A stretch of DNA of 64,000 bases, taken from positions 160,663-224,662 of the forward strand of contig JAANDG010000209.1 in assembly GCA_036852015.1 (NCBI GenBank), written 5' to 3'. A model generated the notes under the pieces. It did no database searches and had not been told where the DNA came from. It saw only the letters and a program-made list of their open reading frames with translations. The DNA is from Pelodera strongyloides. Lineage: Eukaryota > Nematoda > Chromadorea > Rhabditida > Rhabditidae. Position numbers and translations under genes: made by a program. Below are positions 18,697 through 28,722 of this stretch, piece after piece; within the stretch, counting starts at the first letter, position 1, and each line of letters opens with the position of its first letter.

Positions 18697-19938
18697 CTTA
18701 TTAAAATAGTTATTGATCTTAAAAAATGGTGCTTATGTTCTTGTAGGCTCGTATGCTATTGGGAAATTATTCCCCAGCCAAAACGTAGTGTTTCACGCTT
18801 CAGTAAAGTTCATACCTTCTTTGAAGTCTTTAATAACTGTTGCGCATAATCATTATAATTTCAAAAGCTTTTTTTTTTGTGAAAAGTACTTTTTATCATC
18901 GAGATATTTATTTTGACATTGATCGTGACTGTAATAGTATCTATTTTCCGATAGTTCAGCATATTATTTTCATCGCTCTACTTCTTAAATTTTAAGTTTT
19001 GATTGTAAATACTTAATAAAATAGTGTGTTTGTTTACGTACATTGTTCACCATACAGACATGTCTTTTTATTGATTTTCGCCTTTTCATTTAGTTTCGCG
19101 CCATTTTCGCGCTGCGCAACACCCGTGTTTCACCTTCACCTGTGCAACACCTGCGCAACAAATGTTGTTGGTCCAAAACAAAACCCTCAACCGCTACAAA
19201 TGAGCTTTGTCAGAATTAGAAAAACCAACAACCGGACACAGAAACCTCATGGGTGCAGTAGCATGTGCTTTGCCCCTTGCTCATACTATAGACCGGTCGT
19301 TGGTTCGATTCCGGCCGTACATAGTACATATGCTACTAGTCGCTACACTAATAACATGTCCTACTGTAAAACCTATCTTATTGTTAGCCATTATTTTACT
19401 ACAGTTACAGTAATCTTTAGTTAAAAGGAAATTTCAACTCCATTATCAATAAAATAAGCCAACAAAAACCTAAAAATGCCCTGCTTTTTAAAACGCTTTT
19501 GGATAAATTCCCTTTTCAACATACAGCCCTTTGTTTCATATAACAAATGTTGTTTCAATTACATTTGCATTTTTTTATGGACTTTTAGTTAGGCGTTATT
19601 TTCAGATTCAAATCTATAATTATTGTATCCAAGCATAATTGTTCATTTTGATTCAATCGTTTCGTGTGTGTGTGTTTTGATCAGCAAATTAGCATGCGAG
19701 CGCGCGCTATCTTAAATTAGAATGCGAGCATTTATGCTAAATTTCGATCGCCTGTCTAGTTTCAACTGTTAGTTGAAAAGCGGATTCCAACTTTCTAATT
19801 CATGTATGATTCTACGTATTCATTCACATAGTGTACCTTATATTTTTTTCTTATCTTCGTTTTAGTGCAGGGTTCGTTTCCAAGAACGCTAATACTTTTC
19901 TCATTTCCTCTCATAGTCATTTAATGCATATTTTTTAG
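18697..19938. other. 3' flank of the BPI/LBP-like gene
   Basis: No coding exon is supported here. An AATAAA signal at 19015-19020 probably ends the BPI/LBP-like transcript. A degenerate tRNA-like stretch with a good B box (GGTTCGATTCC) lies at about 19245-19318. GT-rich simple sequence occurs near 19665. Confidence 0.55.
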
Positions 19939-20150
19939 GGACTGAAGGAATTTCTCGGATCAAGAAGCCTATGGGTGAGGACAGTGAGGACCCCGGCCAA
20001 GTCAACGCCGATGTTATTACCGTGGAGGACACCGTGGAACACATGGCCAACGAGGAGCTCCATACCAGCTTGGACCAGATGGAAGGAACAGTCGAGGAAG
20101 CGTGGACTCAGGTCGGCCAATTGTTTATGATAATTGTAGCAATTTTGTAA
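19939..20150 (+). CDS. Orphan coding block (terminal exon or 58-aa protein)
   Basis: After a TATTTTTTAG acceptor, a GC-richer block reads in one frame to TAA at 20148-20150. It encodes an acidic peptide with MGEDSEDPGQVNADVITVED, HMANEELHTSLDQMEG and a hydrophobic end (QLFMIIVAIL). Its base composition and codon use stand out from the flanking AT-rich DNA. If it starts at the internal ATG it is 58 aa long; otherwise it is the last exon of a gene whose other exons I could not find. A donor-like GTCGGC follows ACTCAG, so the exon might instead end at 20111. I do not recognise the family. Confidence 0.4.
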
Positions 20151-20746
20151 GAGAAACTTAACTACAGCTACGGTGTCGCGTCTAAAATTGCTCTGCGTAA
20201 CGGCATTCATTGTCAACCGCATACTAGTTCACCTTTTCCATAGTAAACGCGTTTACTGACACCCTGGCTTACACGGCAGTTCTGATGGAGCAAATTTCAA
20301 CTTTGCATGCGAATATCGGCAAATAGCAAGATTCAATATGCAGGGCATGCAAATTCGAATTTACATATTCAGTCGCCTACTTAAATTCATGTCTGGTGTG
20401 GAAACTCCAGTTTCGCAGTTGTTTTGCACATTGTGAGTGCCTACATATTCCCTTTAATAAATTTCTAGTTTTCATTGATGGTGTAGCATCTTTTAGCTTA
20501 GACTATCCGCTTTAGTCTGGCTATTTCTTTCAATGCATTACGTACTTCAAGCTAAGCGTTTTTCTCCTAATTTCCTTCCCTTTATTGCAGTTTTGAGTTT
20601 TGAACAATAGAGCACTGTAAGAAATTCGACAATATTGAGAAATAGAAATTCGACATTAGATGGGTAATATTTAACGAGAGCTATTGAGATCCAGTTGGTT
20701 TGTCCAAACATACACAATAATAACAATACTAATCAGATCATTATTG
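20151..20746. other. Intergenic, contains a second ATATGTAGG-type MITE remnant
   Basis: No gene seen. 20262-20457 is an inverted relative of the MITE at 16811-17152, ending GAGTGCCTACATATTCCCTTTAA. The rest is AT-rich sequence. Confidence 0.6.
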
Positions 20747-20859
20747 TATAAGGCGCGTTCGAGACGGGCGGAAAACGGAAAAACGTGTGCCTGCGTCTCT
20801 CATTTTGCACACTCTATACACGGAAAAGTGTTTTTCCGCCCATATCGAACGCGCCTATA
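20747..20859. mobile_element. Short palindromic MITE (TATAAGGCGCGTTCGA ends)
   Basis: A 113-bp palindrome. The left arm reads TATAAGGCGCGTTCGAGACG then GGCGGAAAA; the right arm is TTTTTCCGCCCATATCGAAC then GCGCCTATA. TA is present at both ends. The interior is short and non-coding. Confidence 0.8.
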
Positions 20860-20976
20860 GAAACCATTCTAGACCCCCAAGCGCTGTTTCCTCTCCTCTT
20901 TGAATTGTTAACAATACAACATATTAATAAGTGGAATGTAAATCAAGGAGCGTTTTAATTGAGATGGGTTAGTTTG

Positions 20977-21196
20977 TAAGGGGGGGGGGGGGGGGGGTTT
21001 CAAATGTTGGTTTAAATGATGGAATGCGTAGTATGTTATGTGGTGGGGCTCATGGAAAAGAATTGGTGTACTGTATGTGACAGGGAGAGAGGCAGAGAGG
21101 GAGAGAGGGAGAGAGGAAAGAGGGAGAGAGAGGGAGAGAGAGGGAGAGAGGGAGAGAGGGAGAGAGGGAGGAGAGAGGGAGAGAGGAGGAGAAGAG

Positions 21197-21248
<52 letters not shown>

Positions 21249-21520
21249 ACGAAAGGAAAGAGAAAAAAGGGAAAAGAAGGAAAAAAGGGAGGAGAAAGAA
21301 AGACCGGTGGGAGAGGAGGAGAAAGGGAAGAAGAGAGAGAGAGAGGAAAGAGAGGTGGAAAGAGGGGAGAGGGAAGAGAGAGGGAAGAGAGAGATGAGAG
21401 AGAGGAAGAGGAGAGAGAGAGAGAGAGAGAAGAGAGGGGAGAGAGCGGGGAGAGAGGGAGAGAGCGGGGAGAGAGGGAGAGAGCGGGGAGAGAGGGAGAG
21501 AAACAAAGAAAGCGAAAATG
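20977..21520. repeat. G-run, (GA)n and poly(A) low-complexity tract
   Basis: A 17-18 base G run near 20981 is followed by GA-rich purine sequence from 21083. The purine tract is interrupted by a poly(A) run of roughly 45-50 bases at about 21197-21245. Open frames here (Glu/Arg/Lys repeats and their antisense Ser/Leu) are artefacts. The purine tract is complementary to the TC tract at 22575-22665 and so lengthens the inverted repeat. Confidence 0.9.
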
Positions 21521-21958
21521 AGAAAGAACCGAAGTGAGTTAATGACAGATAGTGTTCGACACCTCTGTTCTGGTCACTATGTTACTCACTCCAGAACCCA
21601 GATTTTGGAATTTGTCATCGTTATTTAGTTACACAGGGCAGGGCTAGAACACAATTGAGCAGTCTTGCTTGTGTTTATGTAAAAAAACAGTGGGGAACAA
21701 GAACCTAGTTCAGACAACAGAGACAACTTCACTGGAGTTGTGCACGATCCCATGGATTTGCTCGTTGAGAGAGCAAGGAGCTGGAACTCAACCCTCGAGT
21801 TGCAGTTGTGAAGCAGTACCCGGGTTTCCCAGTGTTGGGGAGAGTACCAGAGGACTGGGGATACCCGACCCTCAGAGTCCAATCCACACAAGTGTACCCT
21901 CTTCAATCACTAAGGGAACACCATTTTCCGTTGGAGAAGTTTGATTACACGATTACCC
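21505..21958 (+). repeat. Left arm of a large inverted repeat
   Basis: About 450 bp that is nearly the reverse complement of 22126-22575; the arms differ at scattered positions and by small indels. Outer ends pair through GCGAAAATGAGAAAGA and inner ends through GATTACACGATTACCC. Both arms encode, on their own + and - strands, related open frames of about 91-96 codons containing TKGTPFSVGEV and GIPDPQSPIHTSVPS. Confidence 0.92.
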
Positions 21959-22125
21959 GTCTGAATCTCTATCCGTCACAGATTGTAAATGCCGAAGGGA
22001 GGCGCCTGGTTGGTGGGCAGCACTCGGTCTGTCCCACTTTAGATCAGGTACTGGGTGGCGGCTGTAGATCCTCACCGGGGATTGAACAAGTTAGTTCAGT
22101 CACTGGACAATTCCCAGCCGACAAA
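21959..22125. other. Spacer of the large inverted repeat
   Basis: 167 bp of unique, GC-balanced sequence that would form the loop of a long hairpin. It contains GGGGATTGAAC, which faintly recalls a tRNA T arm. No gene is evident. Confidence 0.7.
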
Positions 22126-22575
22126 GGGTAATCGTGTAATCAAACTTCTCCAACGGAAAATGGTGTTCCCTTAGTGATTGGAGAGGGTACACTTGTGTGG
22201 ATTGGACTCTGAGGGTCGGGTATCCCCATTCCTCTGGTACTCTCCCCAACACTGGGAAACCCGGGTACTGTTTCGCAACTGCTACACGAGGGTTGAGTTC
22301 CAGCTCCTTGCTCTCTCAACGTGCAAATCCATAAGATCGTGCACAACTCCAGTGAAGTTTCCTCTGTTGACTGAAATAGGTTCTTGTTTCCCACTGGTTT
22401 TTTTGCATAAACCCAAGCAAGTCTGCTCAATTGTGTTCTAGCCCTAACCTGTGTAACTAAATACCGTAGACAAATTCAAAAAACTGAGTTCTGAGGCAAG
22501 TAACATAGTGATCAGAACCGAGATGTCGAACACTATCTGTCATTTACTCCCTTCGGGTCTTTCTCATTTTCGCTC
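22126..22575 (-). repeat. Right arm of a large inverted repeat
   Basis: Reverse complement of the left arm (21505-21958). It begins GGGTAATCGTGTAATC and ends at TCTCATTTTCGC, next to a TC microsatellite (22575-22665) that mirrors the GA tract outside the left arm. Confidence 0.92.
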
Positions 22576-22689
22576 TCTTCTCTCTCTCTCTCTCTCTCTC
22601 TCACTCTCTCTCTCTCTCGCTCTCTCTCCCGGTCCCCCTCTTTCTCTCTCTCTCTTCTTCCCTTTCTCATTTGGAACCCTTGGAATATG

Positions 22690-23000
22690 TATCTATAAGT
22701 CTAATGCAAGGTTTAAAATATAAGCTGAGGTAACAGATGACTAAAATGGGGGATAGAAAGTTAAATAGGAGCTCAGTGAGAGAGAGCGAGCGAGATAGAG
22801 AGGGCGGGAGGGGGGAACGGAGATATTTATAAGAAGAGTTTAACAGAGTAAGAGAGACAGAGAGAGAGAGAGAGCGGACGTGTCTTGTAGGTATCAGAAG
22901 CTGAAGTTGAGTTGAGAGAAGCACGCGAGTAAACTAGTGGAATAGAGCAGACAAATATACCGGAATAGAACGGAAGATGACAGTGTGTGTGACAGACTGC

Positions 23001-23032
<32 letters not shown>

Positions 23033-24556
23033 GAGAGAGAGCGACAGAGAGAGAGACTGAGAGAGACTAAGAGAGAGAGGGAGAGACTGAGAGAGAGTAG
23101 CGGATATGTAGATGTAACCGCTTTTTTTTTAGAAATAGACGCTACGGCCACTACGGCCGTGGTAGATATTCGATTCGTTGAAATGAAAAGTTGTTTGTGA
23201 GGTAATCACTTTTGAGTCGTTTAGTTACGCTATTCCGTTATCGTTGCCATCGTAGCTATAGTTATTTTAGAGCATGAGTATTATTTTGTTTTATTTTATT
23301 TATCATATTTTACCTCATTTATCTTGTTTTATGGTTCTCCTGCATGGAGTACGTACAAGATCCACGTGAGAGGCGCCACAGCCTGCAACACGACGGGGAT
23401 ACAATGGTACGTTTACGTTGACAAATTGTCCTATATCTCACTTTTCTTCTATCTTGTTTTTTTTTTTTTGATAAGATCCTATCTCTCACTTTCCGTATTC
23501 AGATGATACAATGGTCGTTCGAATTAACACATTGGAATTTGAGGGTATACATATTTCAAAGGATCGCTGAGTCATTCGTATTTTCCTAATTTATTCAATT
23601 TTAGCTCTGCTACCCGTGAGGAATCGCCGTTTGTTATAATTCTACAGTACATCCTGGATCTTTAATTTTGAAATTTATATTATTTTTGTTTGTTTTTCGT
23701 TGTTTTATACGATAGCCCGCCCTCATCCCAATGAAATAAAATTTGTGGGGCGGGGAGCGTTGTTCGGGGAAAACTATGCTCTGTTGGGTTAGGAACTTGT
23801 GCGTCATGAAGCCATCATTACGATTTCCTCGGGAAATCTCCATGGTGCGAGCAATAGTACTCAAAGTGTAGAGTCGTAGAGAAAAGACAGTTTCCCTATC
23901 GGGGACCTGAGTGGTGAATATGGCCTCTGAGTGGTTCCAGAAGCTTGGTGGTGAACATTCTGGCCAGTGTGGTGTCTATGATCTTGTTGCTGGGAAAACT
24001 GGATTTCATTGGGAGGCTGTCCCCTGTATAGACTTACAATTGGCCTGGGCGAAGTGGGCAACTTAGGATACGGTGGGAGGGGAGCACAGCTAAATAACCT
24101 CACTGTTAGAAACCATACTAATTCTTTGTTGTTTAACTTGAGATTTTATTTTGTACGGTTTCCTAAATTTGCTGATTCCTCTTCTTTTATTTGTCTCTCA
24201 TTTTATAGTACCAGTTCCCAGCCAGAGACATCATTTAATAGTCCTGTTTGTCTTTAATCATTGTTTTTCTTGTGTTACAGATCATTACTCTATTATATAA
24301 TGGGGTTTACAAGTACTCTGTTCGTCTTAGGCTATTTTAGCTGGCCATCGCCAGCTAAAATATTTCTACCCGCGAACCCGCCAGCGAAAATAAGTCCACT
24401 GCCTAATTCGCTGGCGAACGCAGCAACTGTAGGCGCTTCGCAGGTTTAAAAAAATGGCAAATTGTGCGGATTTACTGTAGGATCGTGCATATTCCGGCCC
24501 GGAACTCCCTCACCCCACAGGGTATAAGTGACAGCTGGATTTAGTCTGGTGGATAT
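22690..24556. other. Repeat-rich intergenic stretch without a supported gene
   Basis: GA-rich microsatellites occupy 22778-22878 and 23000-23098. Two short exon-like islands (around 23131-23190 and 23345-23400, each with plausible splice sites) could not be joined into a gene. 23889-23935 is half of a GGCCATATTCACC-type MITE. 24300-24556 begins ATGGGGTTTACAAGTAC, resembling the end of the TGGGGTTTCCA MITE family. Confidence 0.5.
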
Positions 24557-24557
24557 A

Positions 24558-24813
24558 ATTGGGTTTCCAAGTATGCCAAAAACCGTGCATTTTCCTTCCA
24601 AATATCAATTGCAAAATAATGTGCCAGTCTACCGTAATTTTGACACATCCGCATTTTATAGAAAATCCGCCACCAAAGCAAATCATTTGTTGAACAAATG
24701 GTCCCGTACCGATCGGTCGTAAAAAAATGCCTGCAGATATGCTCGTGTAGTGCCAAGATACGCTAAATTTTTAGATACTTGGAAGGAAAATCGGCCGTAC
24801 TTGGAAACCCCAT
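24558..24813. mobile_element. MITE, TGGGGTTTCCA family, copy 1
   Basis: Ends are TTGGGTTTCCAAGTATGCC and GGCCGTACTTGGAAACCCCA, flanked by TAA-like bases. The subterminal block CCTTCCAAATATC pairs with the copy near GATACTTGGAAGG. It immediately precedes the 24-bp minisatellite. Confidence 0.75.
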
Positions 24814-24841
24814 AAATCGGCTTCCCGAGAAAATTGGCCTC

Positions 24842-25863
24842 AGGGAAGGTCAAAGACAGGACCTCTGCGGACAGGACCTCTGCGGAACAGGACCTCACGA
24901 CCTCTGCGGAAGGGGACCTCAGGACCTCTGCGGAACAGGACCTCAAGACCTCTGCGGAAGGGGACCTCAGGACCTCTGCGGAGGACCTCAAGACCTCTGC
25001 GGAAGGGGACCTCAGGACCTCTGCGGAACAGGACCTCAAGACCTCTGCGGAAGGGGACCTCAGGACCCCTGCGGAACAGGACCTCAAGACCTCTGCGGAA
25101 GGGGACCTCAGGACCTCTGCGGAACAGGACCTCAAGACCTCTGCGGAAGGGGACCTCAGGACCTCTGCGGAACAGGACCTCAGGACCTCAGGATCTCTGC
25201 GGAAACCTCAGGACCTCAGGACCTCTATGCGGACCTCACAGGACCTCAGGACCTCTGCGGAACAGGACCTCAGGACCTCTGCGGAACCTCTCTGCGAACA
25301 GGACCCAGGACCTCTGCGGAACAGACCTCAGACCTCTGCGGAACAGTACCTCAGGACCTCTGCGGAACCAGGACCTCAGGACCTCTGGAACGGACCTCAG
25401 GACCTCGCGAACAGGACTCGGAACAGGACCTCAGGACCTCTGGGAACCCTCAGGACCTCTGCGAAACAGGACCTCAGGACCTCTGCGGAACAGGACCTCA
25501 GGACCTCTGCGGAACAGGACCTCAGGACCTCTGCGGAACAGGACCTCAGGACCTCTGCGGAACAGGACCTCAGGACCTCTGCGGAACAGGACCTCAGGAC
25601 CTCTGCCTGCGGGAACAGGATCTCAGGAGCTCTGCGGACAGGACCTCTGCGGACAGGACCTCTGCGGAACAGGTCCTCAGGACCTGTGCGGAACAGGACC
25701 TCAGGACCTCTGCGGAACAGGACCTCAGGACCTCTGCGGAACAGGACCTCAGGACCTCTGCGGAACAGGACCTCGGGAGCTCTGCGGAACAGGACCTCAG
25801 GACCTCTGCGGAACAGGACCTCGGGACCTCTGCGGAACAGGACCTCAGGACCTGTGCGGAACA
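24842..25863. repeat. 24-bp coding-phase minisatellite
   Basis: About 42 tandem copies of a 24-bp unit, AACAGGACCTCAGGACCTCT plus GCGG. Between about 24907 and 25180 two variants alternate (AACAGGACCTCAAGACCTCT and AAGGGGACCTCAGGACCTCT types), giving a 48-bp higher-order unit. Further right the array is more uniform after a scrambled stretch (25190-25460). Because 24 is a multiple of three, long frames open on both strands (for example repeats of DLCGTGPQ), but no start context, splice site or unique coding sequence supports a protein. Confidence 0.95.
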
Positions 25864-25938
25864 TGTCATAAGCAAACATTGAATCTGTATTTTCACCCTT
25901 GAATAAAGGTGCACGCTCTTGAAGCGTAAAAGAATTGT

Positions 25939-26322
25939 TTAAAGCGAAATGGTGGTCTGTCTCGAAAAAAATTCGTCGAAAATTGCAAAAGGGGGCGGAG
26001 GGAATATCAGTGCGTTCGTTACAGCAGTAACCACGCCCATTCTTTACTTGGAAATTCTCTATTTCGTCATTTGGATGCTGCGGAGTGTCTTATAATTTGA
26101 AAAGGCACATTGCTCGACTCCGCCCACATCGTTACTAGTATAAGAGCCGGTGTTTCGCGCAAAGCGAATTTCCCCATACAAAATAGCAAAAAATGGTTGT
26201 TTGAGAACATTTTTATTCAATATGCACTTATTTGTTTGTGTTTTTATGTTTATTTTCGTTTATAACTTTTTTCAAACTATTTTTGGTGAAAAAACCCCAA
26301 ACCGGGTGGTATTTCGCTTTAA
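25939..26322. mobile_element. AGCGAAAT-family element with 9-bp flanking repeat
   Basis: The ends read TAAAGCGAAAT and ATTTCGCTTTA. The bases just outside are the same on both sides (AGAATTGTT at 25932-25940 and 26321-26329), which looks like a 9-bp target duplication. The interior is longer than in the other copies and is not palindromic. No coding capacity is seen. Confidence 0.75.
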
Positions 26323-26442
26323 GAATTGTTATAGCACGTTCTTTGTCAAGGAACAACTTGCAATATCTCTCAATTCAGCGAACCACAATCAGCAGAAAAA
26401 ATTACCTCTATATCTACTTCAAGCAGAACATAAATATATTCT

Positions 26443-27485
26443 AGATTTCTCTCAATGTTCCGGCGTTTCTTTTCCATGTCGACGACTGTATTTGCAAATG
26501 TTATTTTGAGGAAAGGCATCCCGATTCCTACTTGTGCTAACGTCACTTTATCAAGTAAGTTTTCCTAATTGATAATTTCAATTTTTAGTCGTTATAAACG
26601 TATCATAATCATGGAACAAACGTGGTGGTTCTCCCAATTTGAAAATTTTTACTTTTTGTGCAGGTACAGGCGGTGCTACAGTATACGGCTAAAGTACTGC
26701 CCATATGAAGGATGGGGACATCCTTAGCGTACCAGAGCCATAACCATAAAATTGAACATTTGATATTTGATCTTCTAGTATTGGGTGCTAACAATGGCAC
26801 AGACGGTGGTGTATGCTGCATGATTATGTAATTACTATGTAACGAGAACAGATGATACAGTTTTTTAACCGAATCCACCTTTTATGGGGTTTCCATGTAT
26901 GCCAAAAACAACTGTGCGTTCCCTTCAAGTATAGACAAATTTACTGTGCGTCCCCTTCCAAGTATAGAAAAATTTACCGTATTTTCCCTGAATTGAATTT
27001 TTGACATGAGAAATTAAGGCATGGGTCTCGCGAAGTCGTAAAATACGGTAAATTTGTCCGGATACTTGGAAACCCCATTAGCACTATAGACATATTCGAC
27101 AGTTACCTTCATATAAATGCTGACCTGGAATATCAACAGTAACTTATTACAAATAGTTATTGATCCTTAAAAATGGTGCTTATGTTTTTGTAGTACTCGT
27201 ATGATATGGGAAATTCTTCTCCATCACTTTCCCGCCTAGTGCGCCTATTATAGCGCGGCCATGCGCATGCGCGAAAGTACGTGCGAACATCCATTTGCGG
27301 CAAAGTATGCGCACTCTGCGCGCCAATTGTCAGAACGTAGTGGTATGGTACACATATTTTCATATTTATTTTGACAGTGTCGCGGCGCCTGTGATGTATT
27401 TATCTTCTCATCAAATTTTTTTCATCGCTCCAATCCTTACCTTTTTATTGTTGATTGTAAATATTTAATAAAATAAAGTTTGCCT
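26443..27485 (+). pseudogene. Duplicated 3' end of the BPI/LBP-like gene (broken)
   Basis: 26444-26553 is a near copy of the penultimate exon (17730-17839), retaining its acceptor and GTAAGT donor. 27081-27142 copies the last exon (18629-18696), including the coding end and TAA. Intron and 3' sequence are also similar, down to the AATAAA signal (27468-27473 versus 19015-19020). The terminal exon is cut at its acceptor by a MITE (26885-27077), and the joined frame would meet a stop at once, so this copy cannot encode a normal C-terminus. No upstream exons accompany it. The long palindrome found in the parental intron (18084-18479) is missing here, so it either arrived after the duplication or was lost. 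Confidence 0.88.
26885..27077. mobile_element. MITE, TGGGGTTTCCA family, copy 2
   Basis: Palindromic ends TGGGGTTTCCATGTATGCC and GATACTTGGAAACCCCA, flanked by TTA on both sides (26882-26884 and 27078-27080). The 3-bp TWA-type duplication suggests a PIF/Harbinger-type MITE. It disrupts the acceptor of the duplicated last exon. Confidence 0.85.
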
Positions 27486-28048
27486 GTTGATGACATTAAT
27501 TGTGTTCATGTTCATACCACCACAGCAAACCTAAAAACTTTACCTGAATTTAACTGATCAATTTTCTTCCAAACCCTGCAAGAATCGGCAATTTTCCTTC
27601 TCTTTTTATCACTACAATTTGGTATCAGTCGGCCAGTGCCATTCTTTCACCTATCCTATCAACTATTTTGATATGATATCGTGTGATTCGGAGACGACAC
27701 AAGGAAAATTGATAAGGAAATTGCAATTTTTATGTTTATTTTACTTTTTGAGTACGTTTGCAACTTGCATTTTATTTTGCTTCTTATTCTACTTACAGTT
27801 TGGGTCAGTTTCCCATTGTGAAGCAAACAAAATAGTGGCTTATGAGGGCACTGAAATGTAATCTGTATAATGACAGATATATATGATATGTGGGGTTATA
27901 AACGGTTTCTTGGAATTTAGGATGCGGGTTTTCTAAACTAGTTAAAAACGAACTAACTATTATTTTAGATTGTATTTATCATGGACGAAACGTTTGACTT
28001 CCAAGGTTGTTTCAAGCGAGTAAAAAAGTGTAATTACGTTATGTCAAT
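27486..28048. other. Intergenic, nothing recognised
   Basis: AT-rich sequence with no supported exon, RNA gene or clear repeat. Confidence 0.5.
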
Positions 28049-28053
28049 TATGA

Positions 28054-28183
28054 GGCCATATTCACCACTCCAATTCCCTCGGGGAAAAGTCCCAGTGGAC
28101 AGAAAATAGCATTCTAATGTGAGAGACGCAGAGAAAAAGACGGGGAGTTCCCCGTGGGGAATTTAGTGGTGAATATGGCCTCG
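28054..28183. mobile_element. MITE, GGCCATATTCACC family, copy 2
   Basis: Ends GAGGCCATATTCACCACTCC and GTGGTGAATATGGCCTC, with the shared interior TAGCATTCTAATGTGAGAG. Confidence 0.85.
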
Positions 28184-28193
28184 GGAGTCCGGG

Positions 28194-28590
28194 AGTGTAT
28201 TATTCAATCCCTACAAGAAAAGGGATAAAGTCGCTCTAGAAAGAATCCAGCGTATGTTTACGTAGTGTGTGTTTATGAGATCTCATTTAGTTGGATTTAG
28301 GAATACCCCAAACAGTGAAACTAGAAATGAGCTTCTCAAATAAGATATGTTAGAGAATCGTAGAAAGAGAGCTGATGCCAGAATGCTTAGGGAGATACTA
28401 GCTGATAAGTGCGGTTTATCTCAATTATTCTTTTCGTAAAGGGTATAGGATTGTTATTCATAGGGCATCAAGAAGTGTTCGGAAACATTCGTTTGTCCAT
28501 AGAACTTCCCTTATGGTAGACAAAATGATACGAATTTCTTGTGATTTACTTCGAATTTGCTTGTTGAGGCTTATTTTGCTAGTCCAACGG
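28194..28590 (+). pseudogene. Decayed LINE reverse-transcriptase fragment
   Basis: Read in one frame with stops, the sequence gives NPYKKRDKVALERIQRMF and later NRRKRADARMLREILADK. This resembles the segment after the RT palm of CR1/Jockey-type LINEs (compare SEIDAIEKVQRRFTKRVLRR in the LINE at 48686-50345). Several stops and shifts show that it is dead. Confidence 0.6.
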
Positions 28591-28644
28591 TGACATAGGA
28601 AAAAACGGCACTTTCCACGGGGAAGAAAGTGGTTATAAATCCGC

Positions 28645-28722
28645 CATTAGCCAACAAAACAACATCATCACAACACAAAACAACACAACAACACAACACA
28701 AACAACACAAAACAACATCGTA
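28645..28722. repeat. (ACAACA)n simple repeat
   Basis: Imperfect AACA/ACAAC array of about 75 bp. No coding significance. Confidence 0.85.

Noticed and set aside
19245..19318. Functional tRNA gene with B box GGTTCGATTCC
   Set aside because: Only the T arm is convincing; D and anticodon arms cannot be folded.
21016..21537. Glu/Lys/Arg-rich and antisense Ser/Leu/Phe-rich frames
   Set aside because: Pure products of the GA microsatellite and poly(A) tract.
23131..23510. Two exon-like islands with plausible acceptors and donors
   Set aside because: No consistent reading frame joins them, and no further exons or recognisable protein were found.
24683..25914. Long open frames on both strands rich in DLCGTGPQ or RSCSAEVL repeats
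   Set aside because: They arise because the minisatellite unit is 24 bp, a multiple of three, which keeps several frames open at once. No unique coding sequence or splice context.
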